From: Brachionus rotundiformis
Lineage: Eukaryota; Rotifera; Eurotatoria; Ploima; Brachionidae
DNA length: 64,000 nucleotides
Direction: 5' to 3'
NCBI GenBank assembly: GCA_016802295.1
Contig: JAESIW010000136.1
Location: forward strand, 302,159-366,158
Positions 13,501 to 24,623 of the stretch are shown in pieces. Numbering within the stretch: position 1 is the stretch's first letter; each line of letters starts with the position of its first letter. The translations under genes were made by a program, and so were the position numbers. Below the pieces are notes generated by a model. That model worked only from the letters and a program-made list of their open reading frames with translations. It was not told the origin of the DNA and did no database searches.

Positions 13501-16500
13501 CAATTAAAATTACTTATTAAGCTTGGTAAGTGCCATAGTTATGCAAAAAAAATTGTATCTAATTTTTTGCTTTTAATTTCCATAATAAAAGAACTAGCAT
13601 TTTTTTTCATTGCCTAAAATTTGAGGAAAATAATCGACCTAAATTTAATTGGCCTGGCCTGGCTTAATAAATACTCCGAAGAAAAATAATAAATTCTTTA
13701 TTTCTACTATTTGTGATAAAATGGGCTGCCATATTTGAACAAGTTTAAAAAAATAAAAAAAAATATATTTTTTAGATGGTAGGAGGAAAAGATGTACCGG
13801 CTTTGTCAAGCATGTATTTCGGAATTCAATTTTAGGCATTTTAAGAGACAAATTAAATTAACTTTAAACTAAATTTAATAAAACTAATTTAGTCACAAAA
13901 CATGTCTTTTAATTAATTCTATTTAATATATATGATGAAACAAAAAATAAGGCAAAACTAGCAGACTTATCAGCTTATTGAGGAAATTTTGATAATTTTT
14001 ATTTTTTAAATTTTGCTTTTAGCCAATTTCATTAGAAAAAAATTAAAAATTCTTCATTTTTTTTAAAGTTTAATCAAACCAAATTAAAAAATATGTCTTT
14101 GAAAAGCCAATATCCAAGCAAATTCGATCTTTTGTTGGAAAATATTTTCTTAAGTCGGCATATTTTTTTATTATATAAGTGTTCAAGCTGATAGAAAGTA
14201 TATCAAACAAAAATAAAAATAAAAAATAAAATTATTTTAATACTAGATTTAATCAAAAACAATATTTTTTTTTAGCTTAAATATTTATCAAAATTCCATT
14301 TATAGTATTACTTTATTTAGTATTTATTTGAAGCAGAGTTAATTTGGAAAAGATATAAATCATTATGGCAGATAGTTAAATAAAACATATATCAACAAAA
14401 ATTTTTATCAAATCTTAAATATTCTTTCACTAGAGAAGAGTAAACTAATTAAGTAACGCTTGAAAAGCTTTTATTTTTATATTTTTAATTTGAAAGATAA
14501 TTAAAAATAGCTTGATTCTAATTGACCAGCACACTTGGACCTGGCAAGTTAGACTAATAAAATGTAATGACCGTATGGTCTGTCACGGGGAAATAAATTC
14601 CAATTCAAACTTGGTTCTGTTTAATTGGCATGGATTAAATGAGTTTACTTACGCTTGGAAGCTGGTGCTTGACAAACTCGTAGGCACGGAGCCATCGGTC
14701 CCTGGGCGTGCTGCCTGTGTGCTTGAAAAAAAATGGCCTGCGAAAGCCACTCTTGGAAAAGTCGAAGAAATTAGTTGTTGTGCCAGATTGGTTATCGCTT
14801 GGTGCATCGGACATATTTGACCTAAGGTTATCATTGGAATTTTTTTGATTGACTGTTCGAAAAGATTCGCGGCTTGCTTTTGGCAAGAGGGGTCTGCTGT
14901 TGTAGGAAAGAGAGTCCATGGTTGAATCGGCGTCTTCGTGGTGCGAAAAGGGCCGGTCAGTTTGAGGATAGTTTTGGTTGGAGACGGAAGGCTTGCAGTT
15001 GGCACTGGGACCGGTTTCGGAATAGAGCGATGATTGTGCTGAGTCTTTGCGCGACAATGACTGGCATGGTGGCTCAGAAGTTTCCTTTTTGCGCGGTGTC
15101 CGAACCAGAGATCCAGTGAGTGCTGTTTGTGGTATTTTATCGCTCGTTGTTGACGAATGTTTATCAGGCGTCGTATTGAACAAGGAGGAGAATGCTGGTG
15201 GCTGAGCGGGCAGTCTACGCCGCTGGGTGCCAGTCGAGTTCGGATAGTTGGCGCGCGCGTATCTACCATTCGGTTGTGTTGGCAAACTCTTCTCCGAAAG
15301 TATGTCCGAGTCGTCCGAAAAGCCTTTATTAAAAATATTTTGAACATTATTCAAAAAGCTTTCCGCATTTAGGCTAAAATCAATTTTATCCAAACCAATA
15401 TACTTAAACATATTGCTTTTAACTTTAGGTTGGTTTAGTTTTATTTGGATAATTGAAGTGGGACATGGGCGCTTTCATGGCGCTCTAACAATCTCGCTTG
15501 TATCTACGCTTTTTTGTTTTTTTTTTAACCTTTTAAAAAGCCTACAAGCGAACAAATTTATCTTTAATAATAATAATAATAATAATATTAATCAAAAATT
15601 CAATTAAACAAAAAAGTTGGGGATGATTTTTATTAAAATAAATATTAGGAAAAAAATATTCCTTTTTTTTTAATCACTTTTTTGGATACACAAAACAATG
15701 CCTGATAGATAATAAAAAAAATGTATTTTATCTAATTCTTTCCTGTTATAGCTCAGTAAAATAGAAAAATATTGTCGCTAATAACTAAATAAATAAATAA
15801 GGAAATGTCATTAGTTTTTTTTTTGGCTTTATATTTTTTATATATTTTCTAATATTAATATTTGTCTGCATTAATAAACTTGACATAGGGTCTATTTAAA
15901 TATTCATATAAAGAGTTGGGCTCTTAAATTTCTCTAAATATCAATTGCTTATCAATGACATTTCATCTAATTGGAATTATTCTGAGCGAAAAAATTCTAA
16001 AAGAAAAATACTAGAGTACACTTCTATCTCAGACTTGACAAACTAAGCCAGATTTGATATAAATTTAAGTGTTTACTCGCGGGTATTTTAAATTTCCATT
16101 TAACTAATTAAAATATTTTATTGAAGAAATTTGTTTAATTATTCTAAGAGAGTATATTTGATCCCAAGTTCTATGAGCCCATTCAAGCGTTTGTGATTAA
16201 ATTTCAAAATATATTCTTAATTATTTAAGCTTTTAATTTCATATTCATCATATTTCATAATACTCTTCATTTTCTACTAGTTAATTTAGGGCTCAGATTA
16301 ATATTTGATAGAACAAAAATTTTGCTAAAATATTTTAATGTTTTTATTTTTGTTATTTTTTATTCAAATTATCGTGAGTGCTCAGGTAATTTGAGCTAAT
16401 CTATTCGGTTAGAAAAGAAGCGTGTTTCAAGACCTCTCTCAATTCATTACCTAATCATAATCAAAAAAATCTAATGTTTAAATAACATGAATAAAAAAAT

Positions 16501-19500
16501 CGATTTTGATATTTTCCTTCTTTCTTTGATTCAAAATTCATCATTTTCTAACATCTTAGCTTATCCTATTGATCTTAAAACTGAAATTAGATTTGAATTA
16601 TTGATTTTTTGGTTCACAGGAACAGTCAAATGGAAGATTTCTAGAGCCTGGTTTACACGCACTACATCCGGTCGTGCAAAAATCTCTTCTGGAATTTCCC
16701 ACTTGGATCTTATTTTGGATATAAGCCCTCTCGGTAGCTAGAACGCCGAGTGCACTGATTAAAAATGATACTTATGGTTGATTATTATCTTAATTAATTT
16801 TAAATGATTAAATAAATAGCTGGAAATAAAATTTTTCTTTTATTTTGGACTAAAACCTGTCAAAGACAAACAAAAGTGTTTGTGTTCACCAGGACCACTT
16901 TTTTGCCAACTGCTATAAAACTCGTGTTTGTGTTTATGATTAATAAATTATTAAACTTAGATTTAAATTTCATAAAATACACAAATTTTAATTAAAAATT
17001 CACTGTTTTGATTTTATGTTCCATTTATGATTAAATACTAATTTCCCACACTTTGCAGCTCATTAGCGATTTTTTGCTAAGCAAATAGCATAAAAATTAT
17101 CAATTTTAAATTTTCATTAATCACTATAAAACTAGCTGATCGAAAATAGCTAACCCATTGTATAAAAATAGATTTAATTGCATAATTTTCAACCATAAGG
17201 CAAAATGTTTTAACATTCTATTTTATTAGTTTATTTATTGATTATATAAATAGCAAACAAACAATCAATTCTGTCTGATAACTGGAAAATGTTATCTTTG
17301 ACAAACAAGATGGTACAGATAGCTGTGTGGCTTGTGTTGACTACCTTTGCTGAAAATGGTATAAATTAATAAAGCCAACATGAAAATTAGTTACATATCA
17401 TGCAAAATTAGTAATTCAGTAACAAAATTAAAATCGATTTTTGTACTAATTAAAAAAAATATTGTGGTAGATGGTTGGCTCGTCTGATCTTTGTCTTTAA
17501 ACAAGAACTTTGCGCCCAAAGGTACATAAAGGAAAATAAAGATTTGAAAATTTTTATAAATAAAATAAAGTTTTTTGTTTTCTTTTTTTTTTGTTCTTTT
17601 TTGGTATCAAACAGTTACTAATTTTGCTTCCCAAAGTGAATAGGAATTTTATTTTTATTTTTAATTTTGAATACCTTAAACAACAAAAAAAACAGAAAAA
17701 AATTAATTTTCTCCTAGGAATTCCGCTTGTTGTTCAAATTTAAAAAAAAAAACAAAACTATTAATAATTTAGAAAGAAAATTTTCCTATTTGAATTAATT
17801 AAAGTTGGTCCTATTATTATGCCAAACTTATAATTATTAACCAAACCCTGCTTCCTTAGATAAACAATTTAAAGAACCTCTCATGTAAAGCATCTCTTGA
17901 ATATATAAATATATATACATACATTTTTTTCTATTTAATTTTATATATATAATTTAAAATTAATTAATTCAAACAATATTTTGTCTCTATTGAATGATGC
18001 CTTGCATAAACCAATCTATTATTTACCTTTATTTTATGAGACCGACTTAAAAACTAAATTAATAATTCAAATAGAAATAGCAATATAAAAAATATTGATT
18101 TTCTAACTTTTTTTTTTTTTTTCATTAAAGGCTCAAAATTAAACGAGAACTGCATTAGATGATTAAATAACTTATTTTTGACACAATTTAGCCTTGAAAA
18201 TAGACGCTACTCTAAATTAGTCAACATATTACAGCATATTTTAGGTATCTGGTGAAAATAATTGTCACAAAGACATCACTGTTATTTTTGGTGAATTATT
18301 TTTTTTAAAGACAATAAAGAGAATGGAGTGCACCAAATTTTTTTTAGATAAAAACAAGAAAAAAAAACATAATTCAAGTTTAAAAGTATAGGTTTTGATC
18401 AAAAAATTGATAAAGAATTCTCAATATTAGAATGGAAATAAATTGACTTAATTAAAAGCAATATGTCTAGGGGCTGATTGATCAAACAACTTACATGCTG
18501 CATTTTGAATTAGATTGGTATTGTTAAGCACTTCTGGTTCATCTTCGGATGATGTGTCGCATGTTTGGTCAATATTGGGCAGTTTGCGGCCTGATAAATC
18601 GGCCTCATTTGGTTCATCGTTTTGAGTGATGGTTCCATTTCCAGAATCGTTTATTGAGCTCTTAAACAATGACATTTTAACTCGTTTGACAAAAAATAAA
18701 TATTTTTTAATTTAAATTGTTTTAGCTATTTAAAAGAGATGAGCTTTTTTCAAAAATTTACAATATGTTGTCTATTAACTATTTTATTTTATATATATAT
18801 ATATATATATAAATATATTTTTTTTTATCATTAAAAATTGAAAAATACATTAATCAAAATTCAAGTTTTAGTTTACCCGATTTTGAATGTTTTTAAAAAT
18901 TAACAATGATTCAGCATCAGACTCGAGGCTTGTATTCTGAAATAAAAGATAATTTTTTGTCTTTTTTTTGTTGTTTTTTTTTTATAATTCAGACTACCTT
19001 TGAAAGCATGTGGTCAAACAAATCGAAACTTTGATCCAACTCGATCTCATTTGCTTGACCATCGGAGGACTCAAATCGAGCATTAAGCATTAGCAAATGT
19101 CCAGTGCTGAGCTGAGTGCCGACTATTCTGCCATCTTGGAGACACAACTCGGAGTCAAGAGTTATTTGCAGGTCATTTGAGCTGTCATTGGGACACTTGG
19201 AATGGCCGATTCGGAACAATGGAAGCCAATAGACGCCCAACAAGTTGTCCCAGAGCATGCCTCTGCTCCAAAGCTCCACAGTCAAGCCTTCGTCCTGCTC
19301 ATTTATCTCACTTTAAAAGTCACCTGTTAGTAGTGCAAAATTTAAAAGCATCTGTGGCACAGCTTACAAAAAAAACTCCTCGTGCCATGACGGCTGAACG
19401 CCCTCGATCACTTTGGTGGTCGATTTAACAGCTCCTATTCTCACCACTACATAAGTGCTAAAATCGCTCTCAAGTCCATTTATGTGCGCTTCTTTTACTT

Positions 19501-19696
19501 TATTAAAATAAAATAAATTCAAAATTTATACTAATTTAAATTATTTTATTAGAAAAAAAAAATTATTTATTATTTTTTTGAATTTTAATCAAAATTTATC
19601 AATTTAAAGTGTTTTGTTCAAATATTTGTTTTTTTTTCTTTATGTGACTTGGAATCTTGGCATAGTATGCTTACCTATGACGCATAAAATTGACAT
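5080..19696 (-). CDS. unc-13: UNC-13/Munc13 synaptic vesicle priming protein, long isoform (14 exons, 1862 aa)
   Basis: UNC-13 opens syntaxin and primes vesicles at active zones. Exons in reading order: 19675-19696, 19368-19497, 18998-19310, 18877-18936, 18495-18660, 16618-16737, 14653-15422, 10772-10842, 10589-10663, 9538-9765, 9259-9415, 8601-9190, 7758-8043, 5080-7680. All phases agree and total 5589 nt. Exons 1-3 encode a C2A domain starting MSILCVIVKEAHING, like the MSLLCVGVKK start of Munc13-1. Exon 7 ends with TPRDRWLRAYEFVKHQL, matching the calmodulin-binding site. Exon 12 has a complete C1 zinc finger (HDFEICNF...CYEC...CRECGVKCHEKC) and starts C2B, whose Asp loops (DKSGTSDPY, WDEDDD) are intact. 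The last exon encodes the MUN domain (DEFAIRYGIESIYQAMTHF, SASDRFAASNFGKDKFVKLL) and C2C. Exon 6 could end at 16618 or 16624. The exact junctions of exons 4-6, in weakly conserved sequence, are least certain. Confidence 0.9.
10843..14652 (-). other. Large unc-13 intron, flanks of the nested gene
   Basis: Apart from the nested gene at 12247-13152, this intron is AT-rich. A patch around 10960-11110 is less AT-rich but has no open frame I can support, and 11225-11245 contains a short inverted pair (CCGAC/GTCGG). The internal promoter of the short UNC-13 isoform must lie immediately upstream of 10511, downstream of this intron in the gene. Confidence 0.45.
12247..13152 (-). CDS. Unrecognised 301-aa protein, gene nested in an unc-13 intron
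   Basis: This open frame lies inside the 3.8-kb intron between unc-13 exons 7 and 8, on the same strand. I chose ATG 13152 because an A-rich leader precedes it; the frame stays open upstream to about 13236, and an acceptor-like TTTCAG there suggests a possible 5' leader intron. The product is hydrophilic, has no signal peptide or membrane segment, and is rich in Ser, Asp and Glu in its N-terminal half. A short predicted helix (DLNERVQELLRQRILEFEML) is the most structured part. The last 80 residues are basic (RLSEKVRTIIREAFSNRRK). AATAAA-like sequence on minus follows about 60 bp after the stop. I recognise no family. It could be an alternative terminal exon of unc-13, but the surrounding phases do not favour that. 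Confidence 0.5.
   Translation of the reverse strand: MNESKVRNLARASSSFTIEPRKLTLPLSNHHQDSSSNFSQAQQISDLEWDKELDFVCKAESDTMSDYDLNERVQELLRQRILEFEMLSMTESVKNLSLFDQPESELNDQIGSNMEMSPVDFSSAASLLTSADCLTIDDIFKLKHWHSSRISSPLRECKPFFYSPITFDIESSLSLVNNANSNHVSNSMPDLSIKTNKLDKIRMIAKHKSLLDLSNFKCTYIKRKDSLKKQDSGSKLDSSLPRMSRLQTIKLYINRLSEKVRTIIREAFSNRRKSSSKVNQLYPIREESYDIIDLDSSILKQ
15612..15810. repeat. Dispersed repeat, copy 1 (pair at 60612-60805)
   Basis: About 190 bp are clearly alike, in the same orientation, to 60612-60805. Shared blocks include TTTCCTGTTATA, AAAATAGAAAAATATT, GCCTGATAGATAAT/GCCAGATAGATAAT and TTTTTATTAAAATAAATATTAG. There is no coding potential. This copy sits in the unc-13 intron between exons 6 and 7. 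It is probably a non-autonomous transposable element; I see no obvious terminal repeats. Confidence 0.6.
15811..18494 (-). other. unc-13 introns around exon 6
   Basis: AT-rich intron DNA on both sides of the 120-bp exon 6 (16618-16737). Long A and T runs are frequent, for example around 17690-17760. I see no additional gene. Confidence 0.45.
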
Positions 19697-21729
19697 TTTA
19701 TACTTAATTTTTATATATGATTGATTAATGAAAATGAACTTTCATTAAAAAAATATGTGCTGATTTGTTTGAGTAATGTTTAGCATGAACACGTATTGGT
19801 TTTGGTGACTAAGGTGGATAATGTGTACTTTACGCTCGTCTCTTGGGCTAATGCTCACCCGTTTACATCTTATTTAGTTATCTAAAAATAAAAATAAGAA
19901 TCAAATTATTTTATATGTGTGATAGAAAGCCGAATGAGAACATAACCAAATCGATAAAATTATAATAATTTTAGGAAAACCAAAACATATAAAAATCTAT
20001 ATATAAAAAAAAAAAAAAGAAAAATAATTATTCATGAAGCATTCTTGCTGGTTATATGAGACTTATTGAAATTTGTTAATTGAAATAGAAATATTTGTTG
20101 AAATTATGAACAAAAAAATCTAGGAAAGAAAAATTCGATTCCATCTGAGCTTTATAATCTTTTCTTGTTGGCATTGTCGCTCTACAAATTTTTTCTTTTC
20201 CATGCATTATTTATTTTTGTTGACTTCCTTTGAAATTTTTTTAATAAAAATAAATTGACTTATCATGCAGCATTTTTATTTTATCAGTTACTATCAGGTC
20301 TTTTCACCTTTTGAATTCATCTGGGACTAAGACCATAAAGCTCAAAGGTGTCTATTTAAATCGATTTTTTCCAAACTCATCAAACATTAATTTATTTAAT
20401 TCATAATTTGCTTTTAGATTTATTTCCTTGGGTAAAAAACAACAATCCAAGTTTTTAGCAGCATTTAAAGTTATTTTAATTTAATTTGTCTAAATGTTAA
20501 TTAAGCTCCGATCGAAACTTGCACGCAATTTCGTTAATTTCATTCTTTAAAATAACAGGAGCATTTTCTTAGATTTTTGTATGAAGAAATAGTAAAATTT
20601 ATCTCTTTATACTTAATAAATAAATTTTATAAAAAACAAAAAATCTTTCATTTCTATTATTTTAATTTATTAATTAAATATTCTATTTAAAAATAAACTT
20701 AAACATTAAACAATAACATTTAACTAAATTGATTTCAACCGTGACTACTTCGACATTGATTACACAATATTAATTTTTGCTTATAAAATATGCTCAATTA
20801 ACATTATTTTCAAAAAAATACGTAAAATTTTTTATCTCTATACTTTGTCAAAATGCTCCTATCTATTTAACAACTGTTAAGTCTATAGTAGTTTATTTTG
20901 TCGCTTATACAAAAAAATAAATTTTAAGAATGTTTGTTCTAATTAAGATTTGATTATGAAATCCAATTTATTTGAAAAAATTTAAACAATTAATCTCAGT
21001 CAAATTTAACTGAACATTGATTAATGTTGTAATCAATTAAAGCCTTTAAAATGATTAAATTTTTTGAGTTTAATTTAATTTCATTTTGTGTCTTCAAATT
21101 TTACCAAAGTCGACAGCTGGAAGGATAAGTCGCGGCCATTTATTTTGGAAATTTTACCACATTCTTTATCCTTTTTTTTTTACAATTTATTAAAAAATAA
21201 TTTACGGATTATTTAAAGATTTAAACTTTTATTCCATTCACGAGTAGCAACCATCTGTTCAGGCAATATTCAAATTTCTATGTGACAAAAGTCTAATTAG
21301 ATTAAAGCTAGGAGAAACAAGGACAGATATGCTAGTCTCGAGTGCAGGATAATTGAAAAAAATCACGTGACTTAACTAATTAGAAGCTTAAACAACCCTT
21401 GGTCAAGTCTAGCTATTAAAATTTTTGTTTTTCAATCAGGACACTTGACAAAATTGGCTAATTACGGGCACACATATGGTCAAAGTGTGCGCAAATTTTT
21501 CACAAATAAATTATTTTAATTTTCCTCTAAATTTTTTATATAATAATAATGAAAAATATTATCTAGATCATACAAAATTTACTTCAAAAAAGCAAATACT
21601 AAAAAAGAGCCAAAATAGAATGCTTGGTTTAGAGCTGCACTCTTCTTTCTTCTCTTAAAATTTAACCAAACTTAATTAACTCGTATGATTTTTATTAGAG
21701 TCTTAATTAATCCAAAATAGATAGGAAAA
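19697..21729. other. Divergent intergenic region between unc-13 and the ORP gene
   Basis: Two kilobases separating the unc-13 start codon (minus) from the ORP start codon (plus). It must hold both promoters and the unc-13 5' UTR. It is AT-rich throughout; 21100-21480 is somewhat less so. I found no clear TATA box that I would defend and no ORF worth calling. Confidence 0.45.
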
Positions 21730-23079
21730 ATGAGTGATGAATCAAAAGCTGATGAGAGACAGGACAAAGTTTACCAAAGTTTTGAGTCGCGTGTGTGTCT
21801 TGAGAGTGAAATGATAGACCGTAGCAAGTACTCCATTTGGTCCATACTTAAACAATGTGTAGACAAAGAGCTGTACCGGTTTACCATTCCAATAGTGTGG
21901 AACGAGCCGCTCAGCATGCTGCAGCGCTTGGCAGAGAACATGAAATACTCAAACGAGCTATTGGACATTGCGAGCGAGTCATCCAGCGCCATTGAGCGCA
22001 TGAAGTACGTGGCCGCTTTTCTGGTCAGCTCTACTTCGATCCACAATGGCCGACTAAGCAAGCCATTCAACCCGCTGCTTGGCGAGACCTACGAGTATGT
22101 TAGTCCGGAAAAAAAGTACCGCATTTGCTGCGAACAAGTCAGCCACCATCCACCAATCTCGGCCTACCACTCCGAGTCAACAAAACTTTCCAAATCAAAG
22201 CCAAAATGGAAGTACTACGGCTCAGTGCTGCCGCATATGAAGCTCAACATTCTGAACGCCAGTGTTGAGGCGATTCCAGAGGGCATTCAGACAGTGGAGC
22301 TGCCCGACAATGACGAGCTTTACACTTGGCACAACTTGAAAGTAAATGCACACAATTTGGTACTTGGCAAACTTTGGTTCGAACACACCGGAAAAGTCGA
22401 GATCATAAACCACAAATTGAATATAAAATGCTTTCTCGAGTACAAGCCGTACTCTTGGTTTGTGCGCCAGATGAACCGCTGCGAGGGCTACATACTTGAC
22501 TCAAATGACAACAAGCTGGTCCTTCTCTACGGCAAGTGGGACGAGTGTCTCTTTTGTACAAACAATGTCACCAATCCGGGTGACTTTCACAAACGAGTGG
22601 AAAAAATTTTGGCCATGGATGACAAAAATTACGAAAAGATTTGCCTTGATAAAAACTATACAAGCTTACAGCTACTTTGGAAAGTGGATAGACAAGACCA
22701 AGCGAATGAAAAATACTTTAATTTTACCAAATTTACCCTAAAGCTGAACGAACTGCACTCTCAGTTGAAAGAAAATGTCATTTTTAACGAAGGAGACAGC
22801 TCAATAACACTAGGACCACTGCCACCGACCGATTCGCGCTACAGACCTGACATGAGGTTGTATGAACAGGGCCAAGTGGATGAGGCTGGAGACCAAAAGC
22901 ACCGCTTGGAAGAAAAACAGAGGGAAAAAGCGCGTCAAGTCGAATCGCTCGAGTTGCCCGCTTGGAAACCCATGTGGTTTGTTAAGCGCCAGCATCACAT
23001 TGTCGAAAAAGAAGAGACATGGATTTTTACCAATGAATACTGGAATAGAAACTTTGACAAGTGTCCTGATATATTTTGA
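21730..23079 (+). CDS. OSBPL2: Oxysterol-binding-protein-related protein, ORP1/ORP2 type (449 aa, intronless)
   Basis: A lipid-transfer protein that exchanges sterols or PI4P/PI(4,5)P2 between membranes. The single open frame has the ORP signature EQVSHHPPISAYH at about residue 137, the start of the ORD core (SIWSILKQCVDKELYRFTIP, NPLLGETYEY) and the typical C-terminal PAWKPMWFVKR. Wording and the absence of a PH domain, ankyrin repeats or transmembrane tail match the short ORP2 form (human 480 aa). The frame has no introns, although most neighbours have several, and its base composition is less AT-rich than typical neighbours. This suggests an origin by retrocopying, but the reading frame is intact with no sign of decay. 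No FFAT motif is evident. Confidence 0.9.
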   Translation: MSDESKADERQDKVYQSFESRVCLESEMIDRSKYSIWSILKQCVDKELYRFTIPIVWNEPLSMLQRLAENMKYSNELLDIASESSSAIERMKYVAAFLVSSTSIHNGRLSKPFNPLLGETYEYVSPEKKYRICCEQVSHHPPISAYHSESTKLSKSKPKWKYYGSVLPHMKLNILNASVEAIPEGIQTVELPDNDELYTWHNLKVNAHNLVLGKLWFEHTGKVEIINHKLNIKCFLEYKPYSWFVRQMNRCEGYILDSNDNKLVLLYGKWDECLFCTNNVTNPGDFHKRVEKILAMDDKNYEKICLDKNYTSLQLLWKVDRQDQANEKYFNFTKFTLKLNELHSQLKENVIFNEGDSSITLGPLPPTDSRYRPDMRLYEQGQVDEAGDQKHRLEEKQREKARQVESLELPAWKPMWFVKRQHHIVEKEETWIFTNEYWNRNFDKCPDIF

Positions 23080-24623
23080 CAACAAACAAAATTTTATTTA
23101 TGTTCTTAAATAGTCTTTATGTCCATCTTAGTAAATTTTTATTCGAAATTTTTAATTTTTTTCCTTTATCTCTGCTATTATATAAGTACAATGAATAAAA
23201 TAATTAGGATTAATTAAAGATGACAAATAGTTATTTAATTATTGAAATTTTGTTCAATATATATGTTTTTTAAAAAAATATACATTCGCTAATTTAAATA
23301 TTTGACTTTAATTTAAAAAAATCCTTTATTACTTTAAAAATAATTCCTGGGAATATTTTTTTCTAATTTAAAATGTAAATTAGTTTCAAATAAAAGGCTT
23401 TTTTGACAATTAATCTTGATCAAATGATAAATATTACACAAATTAAACTAGAATTTATTTGAATTAAGATAAAAATAAAACAAATAAATGAACAAAGTTT
23501 AAGAAAATTGATGAATTACATTTCAAGGGATCTCGGTGATAAGAAATAGCTTTCTTTTTAACCATAAAAGTTTGATGTTTACTTATTTACTGTAAAGTGC
23601 TGGAAAATTAGATTAATAAAAAATTAATTCCGCCTCATTTACCAAAGTATGAAGGATTTTTAAGAAATTATAAGAATGAGTGATTTAATTTTCTCAATAT
23701 ATAAAACTAATAGGAAATATTTAAGCAAATTGGCTTTATACTTTTGATCAGGAAATTATTTAAAAGCTTTACTATAGACAAATGTTCTGTCAGTTAATTG
23801 AGCTTAAGTGAAAATAGTTTATCAGCAGAATTTTGGAAGTTAAGTGTTTATCTTTGATAGTTAAGTAGAATTGTAAATAAAAGAAATAGTTATGACTTAA
23901 ATATTAAAATATTATTTATTATATATTTTGTATCTTTGTTACGATATGTCTGACAATTCTTACTTTATATCTTAATAATAATTATTGTACAATTAGATTT
24001 ATTCTCAAATCAATAATTTTAATCAATAAAACGTTTAAATCTCATATTAACATGGAAGCAACTAAGCAAAAAACTGGAATAAAGTCGAAATAAAATGCAT
24101 CAAAAATATCTATCTTAAATTAAAAAAAAAAAATCGATTCCATTTAATAAATTGAATCTATAATCAAATAATTATTAAAATTAATAATTAAAAATATTTT
24201 TTTTTAATTTAACTGGTGATTTATACCATTGTCAAACCAATAATTCAGTCTCAATATACTTGGTTTGAAAATGCTAAAGTAAATGTTTTGCCAATGATCA
24301 AAGAATAAAAATAAATAATTAATTAATTCTTTAATTCTGATATTGTTAAAAATTTTGTCGAAAAAAATTGACATTTTGACATTTAAGCGTCTTAATAAAA
24401 GTACTGAAATAAACCAAAAAATGATTTCATATTTGATCGGTTTTTTATTTTTATTATTAATAAAACAATTTATAAATTTCCAATAACTATTAACAAAATA
24501 AAGTTGGCAAAAGTTTTTATTTTTTTAAATTTACAATGCTTGTATTAGAATTAACTTAAACATGTGTGTTATTATAAATTAAAAAAAAATAATTAGAATA
24601 ATAAAAATTTTAAATTTTGCAAA
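23080..24623. other. AT-rich intergenic region
   Basis: 1.5 kb between the ORP gene and UTP15, both on plus. It is strongly AT-rich with many short A/T runs. I see no gene or repeat. Confidence 0.5.

Noticed and set aside
14649..15347. 232-codon second minus frame overlapping unc-13 exon 7
   Set aside because: The other frame gives the calmodulin-site homology and the right splice phases; this one does not.
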